DNA of 64,000 nt from Symsagittifera roscoffensis (taxonomy: Eukaryota > Xenacoelomorpha > Acoela > Convolutidae): contig NC_087066.1 of assembly GCF_963678635.1 (NCBI RefSeq), forward strand, positions 68,211,477-68,275,476, written 5' to 3'. The translations under genes and the position numbers were made by a program. A model generated the notes under the pieces. It made no database searches. It was not told the DNA's origin and saw only the letters and a list, made by a program, of their open reading frames with translations. Shown here in pieces: positions 43,281 to 54,457 of the stretch (the stretch's first letter is position 1; every line of letters begins with the position of its first letter).

Positions 43281-43756
43281 CTGCAGAGGGCATTCAATTA
43301 ATCGGTGCTCGTGGGTGAGTGTCGTTTCTCACAGTCCACTGATACTAAACACAGGGTAGCAGATTAGTAGATTGGTAAAGAACTTATCAGCAAAGTTATT
43401 TGGTCTGAACGGTCGGCCTTACGGTGATGAGGTGGACCGTTCCGCAAGAATCCGAGCGTCTCATTGTCCCAATGGTACCATTTTACGTCGTAATTTTATA
43501 TTTTTTATTCGGTTAATCATTAGTTTTCATAAAGACGCCTACAGCGCCTATGAAATATCTGAGAACTATTGGATCAAAATTTTCAAAAATGACCGTTTTC
43601 ACAAGCGGCCCTAAAATTGGCTAAAATAGTCTTGACCTGCAAAAAAAACAAACATTTTTTTTTATAAAAATGGCTTCTACTGTCTCAAATTCTAGATACA
43701 CCTTCAATGCATGTCGTCAATCATGGAAAAAGTATAACAAACGGGTAGATTGGAAT

Positions 43757-43880
43757 ACTTACCCTCATACATGATTGAAACACTTACCCTCATACATGAT
43801 TGAAACACTTACCCTCATACATGATTGAAACACTTACCCTCATACATGATTGAAACACTTACCCTCATACATGATTGAAT
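43757..43880 (-). repeat. 25-bp tandem repeat carrying five 5' splice sites
   Basis: Five copies with period exactly 25 (ACCCTCATAC on the plus strand at 43,761, 43,786, 43,811, 43,836 and 43,861). On the minus strand each has ATGAGG|GTAAGT, a strong donor. The first two donors keep an open frame from exon 1; by the third the frame meets a stop. Since 25 is not a multiple of three, successive donors leave phases 0, 1 and 2. Confidence 0.9.
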
Positions 43881-44081
43881 GGGTTGCTCTTTCAGCTGTG
43901 TCTGCGCTGAAAACTCTTTGACTAGAGCTTGCAGCTTTTCTATTCCTATCTTAGCGTGCAATAGAGTGAACCAATTATACTGAACAATTACGACCACGAA
44001 ACAGATAAGTAGAGACTTCGGAGTAACCAACTTTAATTTTTTTTTGATATTTGATGGAAGCATTGAAAATAAAAAGCTCAT
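43838..44081 (-). CDS. Beta-1,3-galactosyltransferase (GT31), exon 1, signal anchor
   Basis: ATG 44,081. A short basic cytoplasmic tail (about 20 residues), a membrane helix SLLICFVVVIVQYNWF, then a stem region with Lys/Gln residues, as in type II Golgi glycosyltransferases. Using the second repeat donor (exon end 43,838, phase 1) with the CTGCAG acceptor gives a 324-residue protein with exons 2 and 3; using the first donor (43,863, phase 0) with the ACCAG acceptor gives 314. Both stay in frame. Typical family length is about 320-420. An upstream exon is possible because the frame stays open beyond the ATG. Confidence 0.7.
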
Positions 44082-44135
44082 AACGCCGATATCTAGAGTG
44101 CCTTCGTCAGAAATTATCTGATACTTGGAACGCAA

Positions 44136-44995
44136 GCTATAACTTTTTATTTAAATCATCCTCTAGTGTTTTGATTGATTACTTGAAACTAATGTCCCAA
44201 ATTTGAGCCTTCAGAAATGCAGGTTGTGAGAAAATTTTACCGAAAACCAAGCTTAGGGATAGTTGAAAAACAATTTCCGCGCTAATGAAACCCAGTAATC
44301 AATACCCCCATAAAAAATAGTTCAAAAGTCAAGCATGTGTGAATTTTGAACTAACCCCTACCCCTATTGCAATGCGGGGTAATTAAAGAGATCCAATATT
44401 TTGCTAAACAGCATTTTTAGCTAGTTTTTTTGAAAAACAAACTTACCGTTTTTTTTGACAAAGTTCGCACCTTGCCAGATTTTTGAAATAATCTCTGGTT
44501 TGTCAAAATTTCTTGTCCATCAATTTCCTGCAATAATGAAACAATAAGCTTTTGCTTCTAATGTTTTTTGCCGTAAAGTGTTTATTTTTAGGCACAGAAA
44601 GAAATTTGCGATCCAAGAAAACAGAAAAAACTTTCACCATAATTTTTCATGTTTTTTTTTGGAAAAAGGTCTATCATAGAGTGTTTATGCATAAAAACTG
44701 TATGACAACTTTATTCCTTGTTTGAACTGTTTCTTCACAGTTCATTCAAAATCTATATTAAATTGCATGACAGATGTTTTTCTTGCAACGAATGTATAAA
44801 ACTCTAACGCAAGCAGTTTTTTTATGTGAAGGTCAAGCGGGGATCTTTTTTTTTTAATTTATTTGCCCTGAAAAAAGCAAATTTCGCAGGAATCTTGCAA
44901 AATACTTTTAAACCTATTCTTCTGTTGTGTTACAATTTAAAAAAAACTTCGTGACTTGTGGAATGCAAAATGACGGTTACGTAGCAGTATTTAAG
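44136..44995. other. 5' flank of the galactosyltransferase, no gene seen
   Basis: AT-rich sequence upstream of exon 1. I see no convincing TATA box or second gene. Confidence 0.3.
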
Positions 44996-45143
44996 CAACC
45001 GCGTATTCAGACTCGTCAGTAACAGAATCGAGACAAGGAAGAAATGAACAATTTCTTTATTTTGTAAATTTGCTTTGTCGTCTCGATTCTGATTAGATAA
45101 TATGCTATTTGTCTGCCTCCTGACAAGTATGAATACGCGGTTG
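44996..45143. repeat. Foldback element with 24-bp outer arms
   Basis: CAACCGCGTATTCAGACTCG (44,996) pairs with the complement of CTGACAAGTATGAATACGCGGTTG's last 20 bases (45,120-45,143; core GAATACGCGGTTG). An inner pair GAATCGAGAC / GTCTCGATTC flanks a 40-bp loop. A small MITE or potential dsRNA hairpin; no target duplication noted. Confidence 0.65.
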
Positions 45144-45643
45144 TCTAAGTACAGACCGCAATCCCAAAACAGCAAAGAAGACCAAAGTAAAGTAGCATTG
45201 TAGTGCATTCCGCCACAAATCTGATTTTGACCTATTGCGGAATCCGCATACAATTCTCAAAATGCACAGTATGGCCTCGTAACAAGTAAACATTGGCACC
45301 AAAGACGCCTTTAGAAGGTTTGAAGGTTCTGTCAGCCAAAAATGGATTTCTCGAAATGATACGTTTGAACTAGAACTAAACTAAAAATTTACTGACAAGG
45401 CGCTAGTGCAAGAAAAAAACAAGAAAAAAGATGCTGTAGATTCTAAAATTGTGCCAACTCTTGCGCTGAGAAATCATCTTGCAAGAAAATAATTGTTCCT
45501 GCGAAAATTTTAATGCTATACTAGAACCCAGTGGTTTAATAAATCCATACTTTTTTGAATTCTTCACGGCTTTGGAATGGAAACCATATTTTCAAAGAAA
45601 AATAAAAAATAGTTCAAATTTCAAGTTGTCGTATTAGCCGTCT

Positions 45644-46373
45644 CAGGGGTGGTTCTAGAATTACCTCGAGGAAGGGGGCTATTTTTCAAAAAAATTTTGA
45701 AAACTTTGTCGACTTTTTTAGGTAAAGTCAGGGGCAGATTTAGGGAATGGGGGTTGTCCTCCTTTTGTATTTTTTTGAGATACCAATTTTGGGTGGTGAA
45801 CCCCGAAAATTTTCTAAAAGCACCTTTGGCGCCGATATATATTAGTTTTGAGGAGAAAACGCGCGCCAAAAAAGCGTGATTTTTTTTGTCAAAATTTTCC
45901 TAAAAGTGCCTAAAAATGCCTTTTTGGCCTGTTTTTCAACATTTTGTGTGAAAGGCAGAAAGTTTGACCAAAATGGTCTTTTAATGGTTTGGGAGAGCTC
46001 GGAATGTCAATTTGAAAAAAAAAGTTTTTTTGAAAATCCCCCTCCTCGAGAAAATGCTAGATCCGCCCCTGGGTAAGGTAAATTGATTTTCTGAGCTCAC
46101 CCAAAGAAGCAGCAAAAAGAAACTTGCGTCGCAGGCAAAAAACAGGCCAAAAAATGCCTTTCTTAGAAATTTATAAGAAAACTTTGACCAAAAAAACCGC
46201 GGTTTTTCGGCGCGCACAATTCCCCCTTAAAACTAAAAATTATTGAGGCCAAAGGTGACTTTAGAAACATTTTAGGATCCATCAGCCAAAATGGATGCCT
46301 CAAAATAGTACAAAGGGGGTCGAATCCCAGGAGGTCGAATCCCTGAAGACGCTCCCCCCTAAATTCGCTACTG
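45644..46373 (+). mobile_element. hAT-like MITE (outer copy) interrupted by a relative
   Basis: It begins CAGGGGTGGTTCTAG and ends CTAAATTCGCTACTG, a diverged inverted pair. The flanks AGCCGTCT (45,636-45,643) and AGCTGTCT (46,374-46,381) are an 8-bp duplication, 7 of 8 identical, typical of hAT transposition. Removing the inserted element at 45,729-46,071 restores continuity with the 7,269-7,722 copy. Confidence 0.75.
45729..46071 (-). mobile_element. hAT-like MITE (inner copy), 343 bp
   Basis: Ends CAGGGGCAGATTTAG and CTAGATCCGCCCCTG are inverted repeats; flanks GGTAAAGT (45,721-45,728) and GGTAAGGT (46,072-46,079) are an 8-bp duplication, 7 of 8 identical. Internal sequence matches the family in reverse orientation (GGCGCC, GCGCGC and GAGCTC landmarks). 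No transposase frame. Confidence 0.85.
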
Positions 46374-46381
46374 AGCTGTCT

Positions 46382-47737
46382 ATTTACAATATGTCTCAAG
46401 TTTTTTAAGTAGTTCAAATTGAGTTGTTTTTCTATATTTTGATGTTTTTTGTTGTTTTTTTGTTTTTTCGTTTTTTTTGTTGTTTTTTCAAGATGTTTAC
46501 TCAACACGCAATTATTTTTTTAAAGCAAAGTTTTGTCAGACCGTTTTCTGTCAGCATTGAGAAAATTTTCTGATCTTCTAAGTATCGTTCGAAACTTATA
46601 ATTACAATCTCTAAAAGAATATCAGAATAATTTGGGTGGGAAGAACTCTATGTTGCTCGGCCCTCTTTCAGCAGTCACAACAATTGCGTAAATCGTGAAA
46701 TTACGCTACGTCGGTTTAGTGCGGAATCGGAGTTATCGAGCGAGCTCCAATTTTACTAATAGACCCCCTCCACCAACCCTCCTCCGAAACTCCCCCAACC
46801 ATATCGAAAAACAGAGGAAAAATAAATAAAAGTTAGTTTTGCAGCTATGAAAAGTTTTGACAGAAAAAAACATGAGATTCATTCGATGCTGACCCGCACT
46901 TAAAATAAGTTTTATTGTTTTGAAATAAATGAGCAATCTACAATTATAATGGAAACCGTATTTGAAGTTTGTTTTGAGACCATTTAATGGTCTGCGTCTG
47001 CGTATGAAGGAACTCTAGAACAAAGATGCGAACTTGTAAAACGATTAACTCAATATAGAGATGTGCTGTAAATTTAACTTCAACTAGAAATGTTAACAAA
47101 TCTGAACATTGTACCATACTGGAGCGCGACATGGGCGCCATGTTTTGATGCATCGGGATTGCTTTGTTCGATTTCTTTCAATGTGTAGCATGTAAAAACA
47201 AAGATTCCGATTTAACCAGTGACTTCAAAGGCTACAGGCTCGTGCTTGAAGGTGGTATTATAGATCTAAAAAAAGAAAAACTGAAAGAAAACTGCATAAA
47301 CTGTATTCCTTCATATGTCGCTGATTTGCTAATATTTTCATTTTCATCATGGATTGTCTCAGAGAACTTTTAAGAGCTAAGCTAGACTAGATTACCATTT
47401 TGATAATCATGCCAAAACTTTTCAAATCGATTGAATTGAACTTATATGTAATTATTAAATGTTTTTGTTCCTGCCAATGGTTGAGAAGAAAATTCTGTAT
47501 TCGGCTGCTTTGATTTTTTATTTTCAGGAACCACGAATAAAAGTCAGACAAGTTGAGTCATATATTGGATGAAAAACCATTTCACTCGATTTTTTTTCAA
47601 TTTAGAAAATTATCAGTAATTTGTTAGTGTCGAAAAGAAAACAAATTGAAAACTTTGACTTTGAGTCTAATTCAGAGCGAGTAGAATAAAAATGTAATCA
47701 TATCCCAAATAAAGTAAAACAAATTGAATATTAGATT
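46382..47737. other. No gene seen
   Basis: AT-rich with T-runs. A TTTTTTGTTGTTTTTT-type low-complexity patch lies at 46,440-46,495. Short frames (for example 47,164-47,373) have no motif. Confidence 0.35.
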
Positions 47738-47985
47738 GGATAATGTAAACTATCCCCCCCCCCCCCTAATTTACAAGGGGGGATAGTTTACAAGGTTTGG
47801 ATGAAATTTTTTGAAATAACGTCAACCATTAGGAATGCGAATTAAAATAACGTCAACCAATAAGAATGCGACAGAACACATTTCCGAGAAACACAAAGCC
47901 AATCCAGTTGAGCATAAATGAAATGTGTTCTTATGGGGGGATTCTTTACAAGGTACCATAGGGGGGGGGATAGTTAACATGATCC
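47738..47985. mobile_element. Short TIR element with C/G-run ends
   Basis: The left end GGATAATGTAAACTATCCCC and the reverse complement of the right end GGATCATGTTAACTATCCCC match at 18 of 20 positions. An internal near-palindrome (TATCCCCC...GGGGGGATAGTTTAC) and a 27-bp direct repeat (AACGTCAACCA[AT]TA) lie within. 248 bp, non-coding, MITE-like. Confidence 0.6.
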
Positions 47986-49441
47986 ATTAATTTTAATCAA
48001 ATTCAACATCATCTCCCTCAGTTATACCAAGTGAGCTTAGGTCCGGGGTGGCTTTCTCATAGAGCAATTTCGGATAGAGTACAACCACTGTTTGTCACGC
48101 TATCTAAATTTTGGCCGGATAGATTCGTGCAATTTTTCAGTCTAATACCGATCCTAATCTTACTCTTATATTTCCTAGTCTGAAAATATCTAGTATATAC
48201 TGGTATTCTTGCGAGGTTGGAGCAGAGGAAGAGCAACTGCTTTCTAAATTAAATTATTTCTTCTCTGCTTGAAAATATAAAAAGTTTCAGCTTTACAAAT
48301 TGTGATAAATTTTACTAATGGATCACAATTGGCGAGTTCTAAAAACTTTCCAGTGATAATTATCAAAGAATACATGTGGATATGAAATATTTGTTTCATA
48401 TTGATTCCAACCATCCGGGGTCTAAGAAGTTTTTTTTATATCAAAGTTTTTACTGTGAAGGATGGACGGAGTATATTCTAAATTCTTTGAGAACGTCTGT
48501 TGAGAAGAGCAGCAGTTCGCCATACAGTGAGTACTTATTGTCGAGAGAAATAGAGATTGAGAGTTTTGTAGAGAGTCAAAAGCTCTTATCAAAATTTCAG
48601 ATTTGTGGTAACGATGTGTTTATTTCATAAAGTAGAGCGATACTACGTGCAATCTCGACTGTTCGTTTGTATTGATCCAATCGCGAGACAAGGTTTGATT
48701 TCTATGAGTGAAGCGCCAAGTAACTAGGATCCGTAATTAGAGTTCAGTTTCGAGTTGCGCAATTTTCATTTTTATTGGACCATTGTCGCAATATTGGCTT
48801 CATACCTTTTATCTTGCAAGGGTTGTTACTATGGCAAGCAAAACCAATAGACTTGCCAATCCAGAGTTGGAATGTTGTCGAGTTTAACCTCCCTTTCGCT
48901 GCTCGTTTCTCTCGCTCTGTTAAACTTTTTACATTATATAAAAAATCATCCGTTCCAGGTAATTTCTGTTTTTCTATATTTTTTGTTAGTCCTTTTCGCA
49001 AAAACGCTTGAATTATTTCGATTATTTTCTTAAGAACTAATCACTCTAGAGCTACTTTTGTCAAAAAAGAATGGTTCCTGTCTTAAGCGTGGCTGCAGCG
49101 AGCTGGGTGTGACCGGCTCAGGCTCATGAGCATGCACAGGATTTCCTTTACTATTAAATGAAGCCTGTTGGAGTTTACTTTCGAGCCTCTTCTGAGTAGA
49201 AATTTGGTTTGTGCGTAATTTTTTCATTCTTTTGTATCAGATGTTTTCTGTTTTCCTTTTAGTTATGTCCTTTGCTTATAAACAATTAGCCAGTTGCTTG
49301 TGTTAACTTGAGGTTTAACAGGATTTCATGTGGTATTAATGAAATTTTTGATTTGAGAGTCTAAAGAATATTTTATCCAGTTTAGTCTATTTCAACCTGA
49401 CTTGACTATCTGGGACTTTTTTGTACATGTTATTAGTGCGG
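47986..49441. other. Unassigned, two short frames of note
   Basis: A plus-strand ORF of 84 codons at 48,376-48,630 (MDMKYLFHIDSNHPGSKK start) and a minus-strand ORF of 85 codons at 48,744-49,001 are the longest. Neither shows a known motif. They may be exons or retroelement fragments. Confidence 0.3.
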
Positions 49442-49466
49442 ATATATATATATATATATATATATT
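49442..49466. repeat. (AT)n microsatellite
   Basis: About 12 AT units. Confidence 0.9.
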
Positions 49467-49593
49467 GGTTTTTTAAACTTAGCTTTAATCTCTTCTTCTA
49501 ACCGGGCTTAGTGAAAGTTTGAAACGTGTAAAAGCAATATCGATTGTTATTGGTTAGTTTACAAAAACTAGAAATTCATTTTTTCAGAAATAT

Positions 49594-49929
49594 CGTAGTG
49601 GGCGAGTCAAATGCCAGATTTGAAAGCTCACAAAATAAAGAACACATAAAAAAGTTAGTTCTCGTCTTATTTTATTACTTATTATCAATTTATTACATTG
49701 ACTTATGAACTTTGTTTGAAATTTTAGGACTTAAATACTGAGCTATGAATTTACTGTATTTCGTAGTGGGCGAGTGAAATGCCAAATTTGAAAGCTTACA
49801 AAATAAAGAACACATAAAAAGGTTAGTTCTCGTCTTATTTTATTACTTATTATCAATTTATTACATTGACTATGAATTTTGTTTCGAAGTTTTAGGACTT
49901 AAGTACTGAGTTATGAATTTACTTTATTT
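49594..49929. repeat. Two tandem copies of a 168-bp repeat
   Basis: CGTAGTGGGCGAGT at 49,594 and 49,762, followed by AAATGCCA[AG]ATTTGAAAGC, TTAGTTCTCGTCTTATTTTA and CTGAG[CT]TATGAATTTACT in both. The copies differ at only a few positions, so the duplication is fairly recent. Confidence 0.9.
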
Positions 49930-50357
49930 CAGAAGTCTACGGTGAGTAGAAAGTTTTTTTTGGGAAAATTTCACAAAAAAATCAGTTTTGTTTTGTTATT
50001 CGCTGTCCAGAAAAATTTGGTGAAATCAACAGAACATTGGGTGAAACATATAACTAAAAAATGATGAATGAAAAATTCGTAACTAATTAGAAAAAAACTA
50101 AAATCATAGTTACCCGAGTGGAATCAGAAAATAGTCCATTTGGGAAGTTACTTTCAATCGTGGGTACTAGCATAGGAAGCTTTTGCAGCATGGTAATTAC
50201 CTTTTTGATTCGTAAGAGCGGCCAAATAACTTCCAGTGGGTGGATGACTTAAGTTTATTCAGGAGTTACTGTGAATTCATGTCGCATATTTTGTATTAGA
50301 AGCAAGAGAGTTTGTTATTAAATTTGATATCGTAATATTTTCTTAAAAGGGATATTT

Positions 50358-51112
50358 CTACAGTTTTGATGTATTCACGCGGATGATAATGCGACGTGAA
50401 TCTTCAAAAGTGAAGCTGTTGATGAGGGGGTAAAAAGTATACAATTGGCGCAGCGTATCATAGTTACGGAGGATGCCATGAAGGTTAGTTCTTTTCATCC
50501 AATGAGTAAAATTAAGGAAATAGTGTGAGGTATACTGTGAATCAATGATCATATATCGACGATGAGGATTTTGTGAGGGGGAGCTTTGTAAGAAGTGTCT
50601 CTGTATGAAGCGATAATAAGTGTGCGTATGAAGTAGTTTTGTTTTAGCATAACTTCACGAGCGCTTGACGTCGCGTTTTTTTAGGACGAGGAAAATGAAG
50701 GTGAATTGAAATTGATCAGCTTTAGTGAAGTAGGATTTGTATGTTTTGTTGAATTGTAGTGCGTGATCAATTACAAGGTTAAAATTTTTGTTAATACTGT
50801 CTAAGTCAAAAATTTATCAGTTTTCATGAAAATTTTTTCCTGCTAATTATGAGTTACTTACTGGATCTGTATCGTAAGGTGAGTCTTCCATATAGCGCAT
50901 CACTCTGTCATTGTAGTTTGTGATAGGAAAATAGTTAGTTTTTGTGCAATGAAACAATTATGTACATGCAAGAGTCCAACATTAGTAAAGTCTTTAAGCT
51001 GTATTGCGGTAGTTAGTTGATGAAGTATGGTGCCTATAGATTGTAGACCGATATTAGGGTTTGTAGCTATTGCGCGTAAGTTTTCTGGTGCAGATTTTCT
51101 TGAACGAGACAT
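50358..51112 (-). pseudogene. Unknown frames downstream of gypsy integrase
   Basis: Frames at 51,112-50,900 (with NVGLLHVHNCFIAQKL) and 50,552-50,358 (with FLNFTHWMKRTNLHGI) lie 3' of the integrase on the same strand, the position of the third gene of errantivirus-like elements. No envelope hallmark (cleavage site, fusion peptide) can be read, so the identity is open. Confidence 0.3.
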
Positions 51113-52679
51113 TAATGTGGTGATGTCGAGATCTGTTTAAATCTTGTGATAATGGTAGTTAGAGATTACTTCTCAATTCGTTTTGCGGTTTACTTGGAGG
51201 AGCTGGAGTTATGATGTGCTGGAGTTAACGTTTCTGATTAAAGTGCTTGCCTTTTTTCAAAGGTTAGTGGGTTTTCGACGTATGATATCCGGGTAAATGC
51301 TTTAGAAGGGATTAACTGTGTGTTTGAATTATCGCCTCTGCGAGTATTCTGACTTGGGTTTTGGAGTATGCTGACAGACGGGGAATCAGTTATTGGAATG
51401 TAATCAAAAATCTTGATATAGGTTTTTTATAAGGTAAAAATAATAAAAAATATATTCTTGGTAATAATCTTAGAGAAAAATTATCATTAAAATGATTGCT
51501 AGTATCAAGGCAATTATTACGCTCATAAGACATTCGTAAAGTGCTTGGTTTAGGGATGCTAAAATACCTAGGAAGATTACAAAGTTTAAAAACATCAGGA
51601 ATTTCACTAAAAAGATACCTTATCGTTTAGTACAAAAGATACTGGTTGTTGTTCCCGATTCAATTGCCGACGGCTTGGGAGAATGAAATAAGATTTGTAA
51701 ATAGATTTAAAAGTCAAAAAAATTAGAAAATTGCTTTTATAATTTCTAAGATATCAATTAAAAAACAAAAAACACAATGCAGAAGTTTGAAAAATCTGGT
51801 ACAATTCGTGTTAAGTTTATTAACGTTTTCTTGAAAATTGAATAACTGTTTTAAAAATGAGCTTTAGTTTTAAGAATGAGCTTTTTTTTACTAGTTCGTA
51901 GTTGTATCAAGTGGATCGCATTGTGTATTGATTTTTGACAACTGGGTTTGATACAGGGACGTCCAGCTGACGACCAGTCTGAATGGTCAGATACTAGATG
52001 GTTAGATCTTGTTTTTGTTTAGAGGATGATCAGGGTTTTTTCCAAGTATATCATATTTAGGCTAAGAGACCTTGAGAACTTTTATTTGTAGATTATTTGA
52101 CTACTTCCTTATTTTTCGGGGTCTGAAGGTTTTTAATACTGTTGATATTAATATTTTGTTTTAGAAGGGGTTCGTTTTTTGTTAAAATATTTATTTGTAT
52201 TGTCAAAAAAGAGGGTGTTGTTTGTTTTTGAGATCAAGGTTTTTGCGAGGAGTTACAGGTTTAGATTGAAATTGGAATTGATAGTTTATTTCAACGGTGG
52301 TGACGAAATGTGAAATTTAAAGAGCGGTGATTGGCTGAATGTTTTAAAATATTTTCTGGGAAATTAAAATATAAATTGAAAGAATTAATTCAGTGAAAAT
52401 GTATAAGATGTATATTTTATCAGGATGTTAACAAGACTTTACAAAAAGTATCTCTAGTATACTTTTCAATAAGTTGTTTGTTATTCAAGTGGGTTAAAAA
52501 ATTATCTTTTCTCCAATATCTTTGATTGTGGGAAAAACTTTAATATGTTTTCTCGGTTAATTGGGGTCAAGAAAATTGGATCATTTTCTTTTCTTCCTCA
52601 ATACCGTTTCTCGATTTTTTCTAGTAGTTTTTGGGTTGTCTTTTGTGTAGAAGTGATAGCCTGAGATGCTTTTCTGATA

Positions 52680-53110
52680 TATTGGGACGTGTTGCGTAGT
52701 GCTTTTCAAAACTTTTTTGGAAAAATCAGGTAATTTTTGATTGAAGAAGTTGTGTAGTGTTTCAACAATATGAAATCCACAAGAAGCATATAACTTAAAA
52801 AAACTTTCGGAGGGCGTAATCTTTAGGGTGATATGATAGAAGGTTGTGTCTGTGTTGTGTAATTTCTTTTTTTTTGATCAATTAGTTTGTATGTTACCTC
52901 TGTAGGTTTACCAAAAAATTGGTATGCTCCAATCTTTAAAGATTGTAGTTTCTTTGATATTCTTTTTGGTTTTGTGAAATTTGGAATTAAAACGAACGTT
53001 CCAAATTTTAGATCTGAAAATGGTGTAAATTGTGAATATATTTGAGATTGACATTCATTTTTTGTAACAATTTCTCTGCTATTTTTTTGATATATTTCAT
53101 TGTAGTTTTT
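52680..53110 (-). pseudogene. Gypsy integrase C-terminal domain
   Basis: YNEIYQKNSREIVTKN then FSDLKFGTFVLIPNF and KKLQSLKIGAYQ, EVTYKL: the GPY/F-like region that follows the catalytic core in Ty3/gypsy integrases. Fairly well preserved over about 70 codons. Confidence 0.65.
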
Positions 53111-53399
53111 TAGCTTGATTCAAAATTCAGTCAATGTGAGTTTAGGGAGCAAACTTTAAGTACTGTGAGACATGAAAAAATCTTCAACGTGAGTTTGAAG
53201 TAGTAAATTAAAACATATGGAGTCCTCTGATGATGGAAACTAGTGTTGTGTGTATTTTGTTGCGTTTGCTGTGAGTATTTTTGATATTCGTGACTTCTCA
53301 TTTGAAATTTTTTTAGGGCGACAACCTAAAGGTTGTTTTTGTTTGAGAATCAGGTGCGAGTGTGGAATAGTTTTATGCCCCTTGACCATTCAGTGTGTT

Positions 53400-53760
53400 T
53401 TTTCTTATTTTCATTATTTGTACAACATAAAAAATCTTGGATTGAATTGTTCAAGTCTTCGACTAATCCATTAGTCCATGGGGGATATGAATTTCTAGGT
53501 TTTTGTTTACAACTATATAAAAGACAAAGTGTAATTTTTCCCTCATTAGTAAATTCTGCTCAATTATCTATGACCAGGATATCGGTGTTCAAAAATTTGC
53601 TATCCAGTGTTCGTAAAGTATAGTATATGGATAATAGGCATAACAATAAGGAAATGGAATTAGAGCAACATAATGTGTAACTTTGTCTACTCTAACCATG
53701 ATGTATGAGTTTCCTTGAGATTAGCGTGGTAGAGCTTCTTTCGTGACAAATGAGATTCTT
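53400..53760 (-). pseudogene. Gypsy integrase core, copy 1
   Basis: ALPR-SQGNSYIMV then RVDKVTHYVALIPFPYCYAY near 53,700-53,630 corresponds to the first catalytic Asp region (xxVDxFTHYVALxP). Broken by stops downstream. Confidence 0.55.
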
Positions 53761-54130
53761 TGATTGAAATATGAGCTTAGTCGTTTTAAAGCCTTGTTTT
53801 TCTGCGTTTAGTCTTTAATCTGGAAGAGGATTTCATTTGCCGTAATACAGGGTCTAAGTTTTGGTATTTTTGAGCAATTGGGTTGTCAGTGTGATTGTAC
53901 ATGTTGAAAAAAAAGTTTTTGGTTTTTGACTTGTTGAAGATATGTCATCAACAGGGTCTGTGAAGTCAATAATTTTTTTAACTGTGGTTTTCTTTTTTGT
54001 ATCTAATATTTGAGCTAAATTTATTGTGTTTTTCAAATCTTCTTCCTGTATTAGTGGGGAAGGTTTTGTTTCTCAGTGGGTTTTGTCTTATCGTGCGTTT
54101 TTCTACTTTTTTTAGTCCATGAGGAGTAAA

Positions 54131-54457
54131 TTATGGCTCTAAAAAAATTTTTGCTGTTAAATCAAGTTTATAGTGATTATTTTGACATTCGAATTGAAAG
54201 GGTAAGCGTTCTAAGTTATTTAATTGCTTTACGTCCATTTCCATTTTGATTGCATATTTGCCTTCTAGACGTGTTGATATTTTATCTGGAACGAGAAAAA
54301 ACTTTATGCTTCGTGGAAGTACAACTGTTCTCTTCCGTGCTAGTAACTCTGGTGGTGTATTCCTAATAAGAGTATCCGACAAAGCAAAGTTTTTCCTGCT
54401 GTCCAAACTTATGTGTAGGTTGGCAAATTTCATTAGAAATAAATGATTTTTATTCAC
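54131..54457 (-). pseudogene. Gypsy RNase H-integrase linker, copy 1
   Basis: Contains LDSRKNFALSDTLIRNTPPE and LEGKYAIKMEMD then FECQNNHYKLDL, matching the linker between RNase H and integrase of this family. The same block, more decayed, is at 56,806-57,093. Confidence 0.55.

Noticed and set aside
45621-46507. Open frames across the nested MITEs
   Set aside because: They cross element boundaries and simple repeats; no protein motif.
50358-51112. Envelope gene of an errantivirus
   Set aside because: Position fits, but no signal peptide, cleavage site, fusion peptide or membrane anchor could be read.
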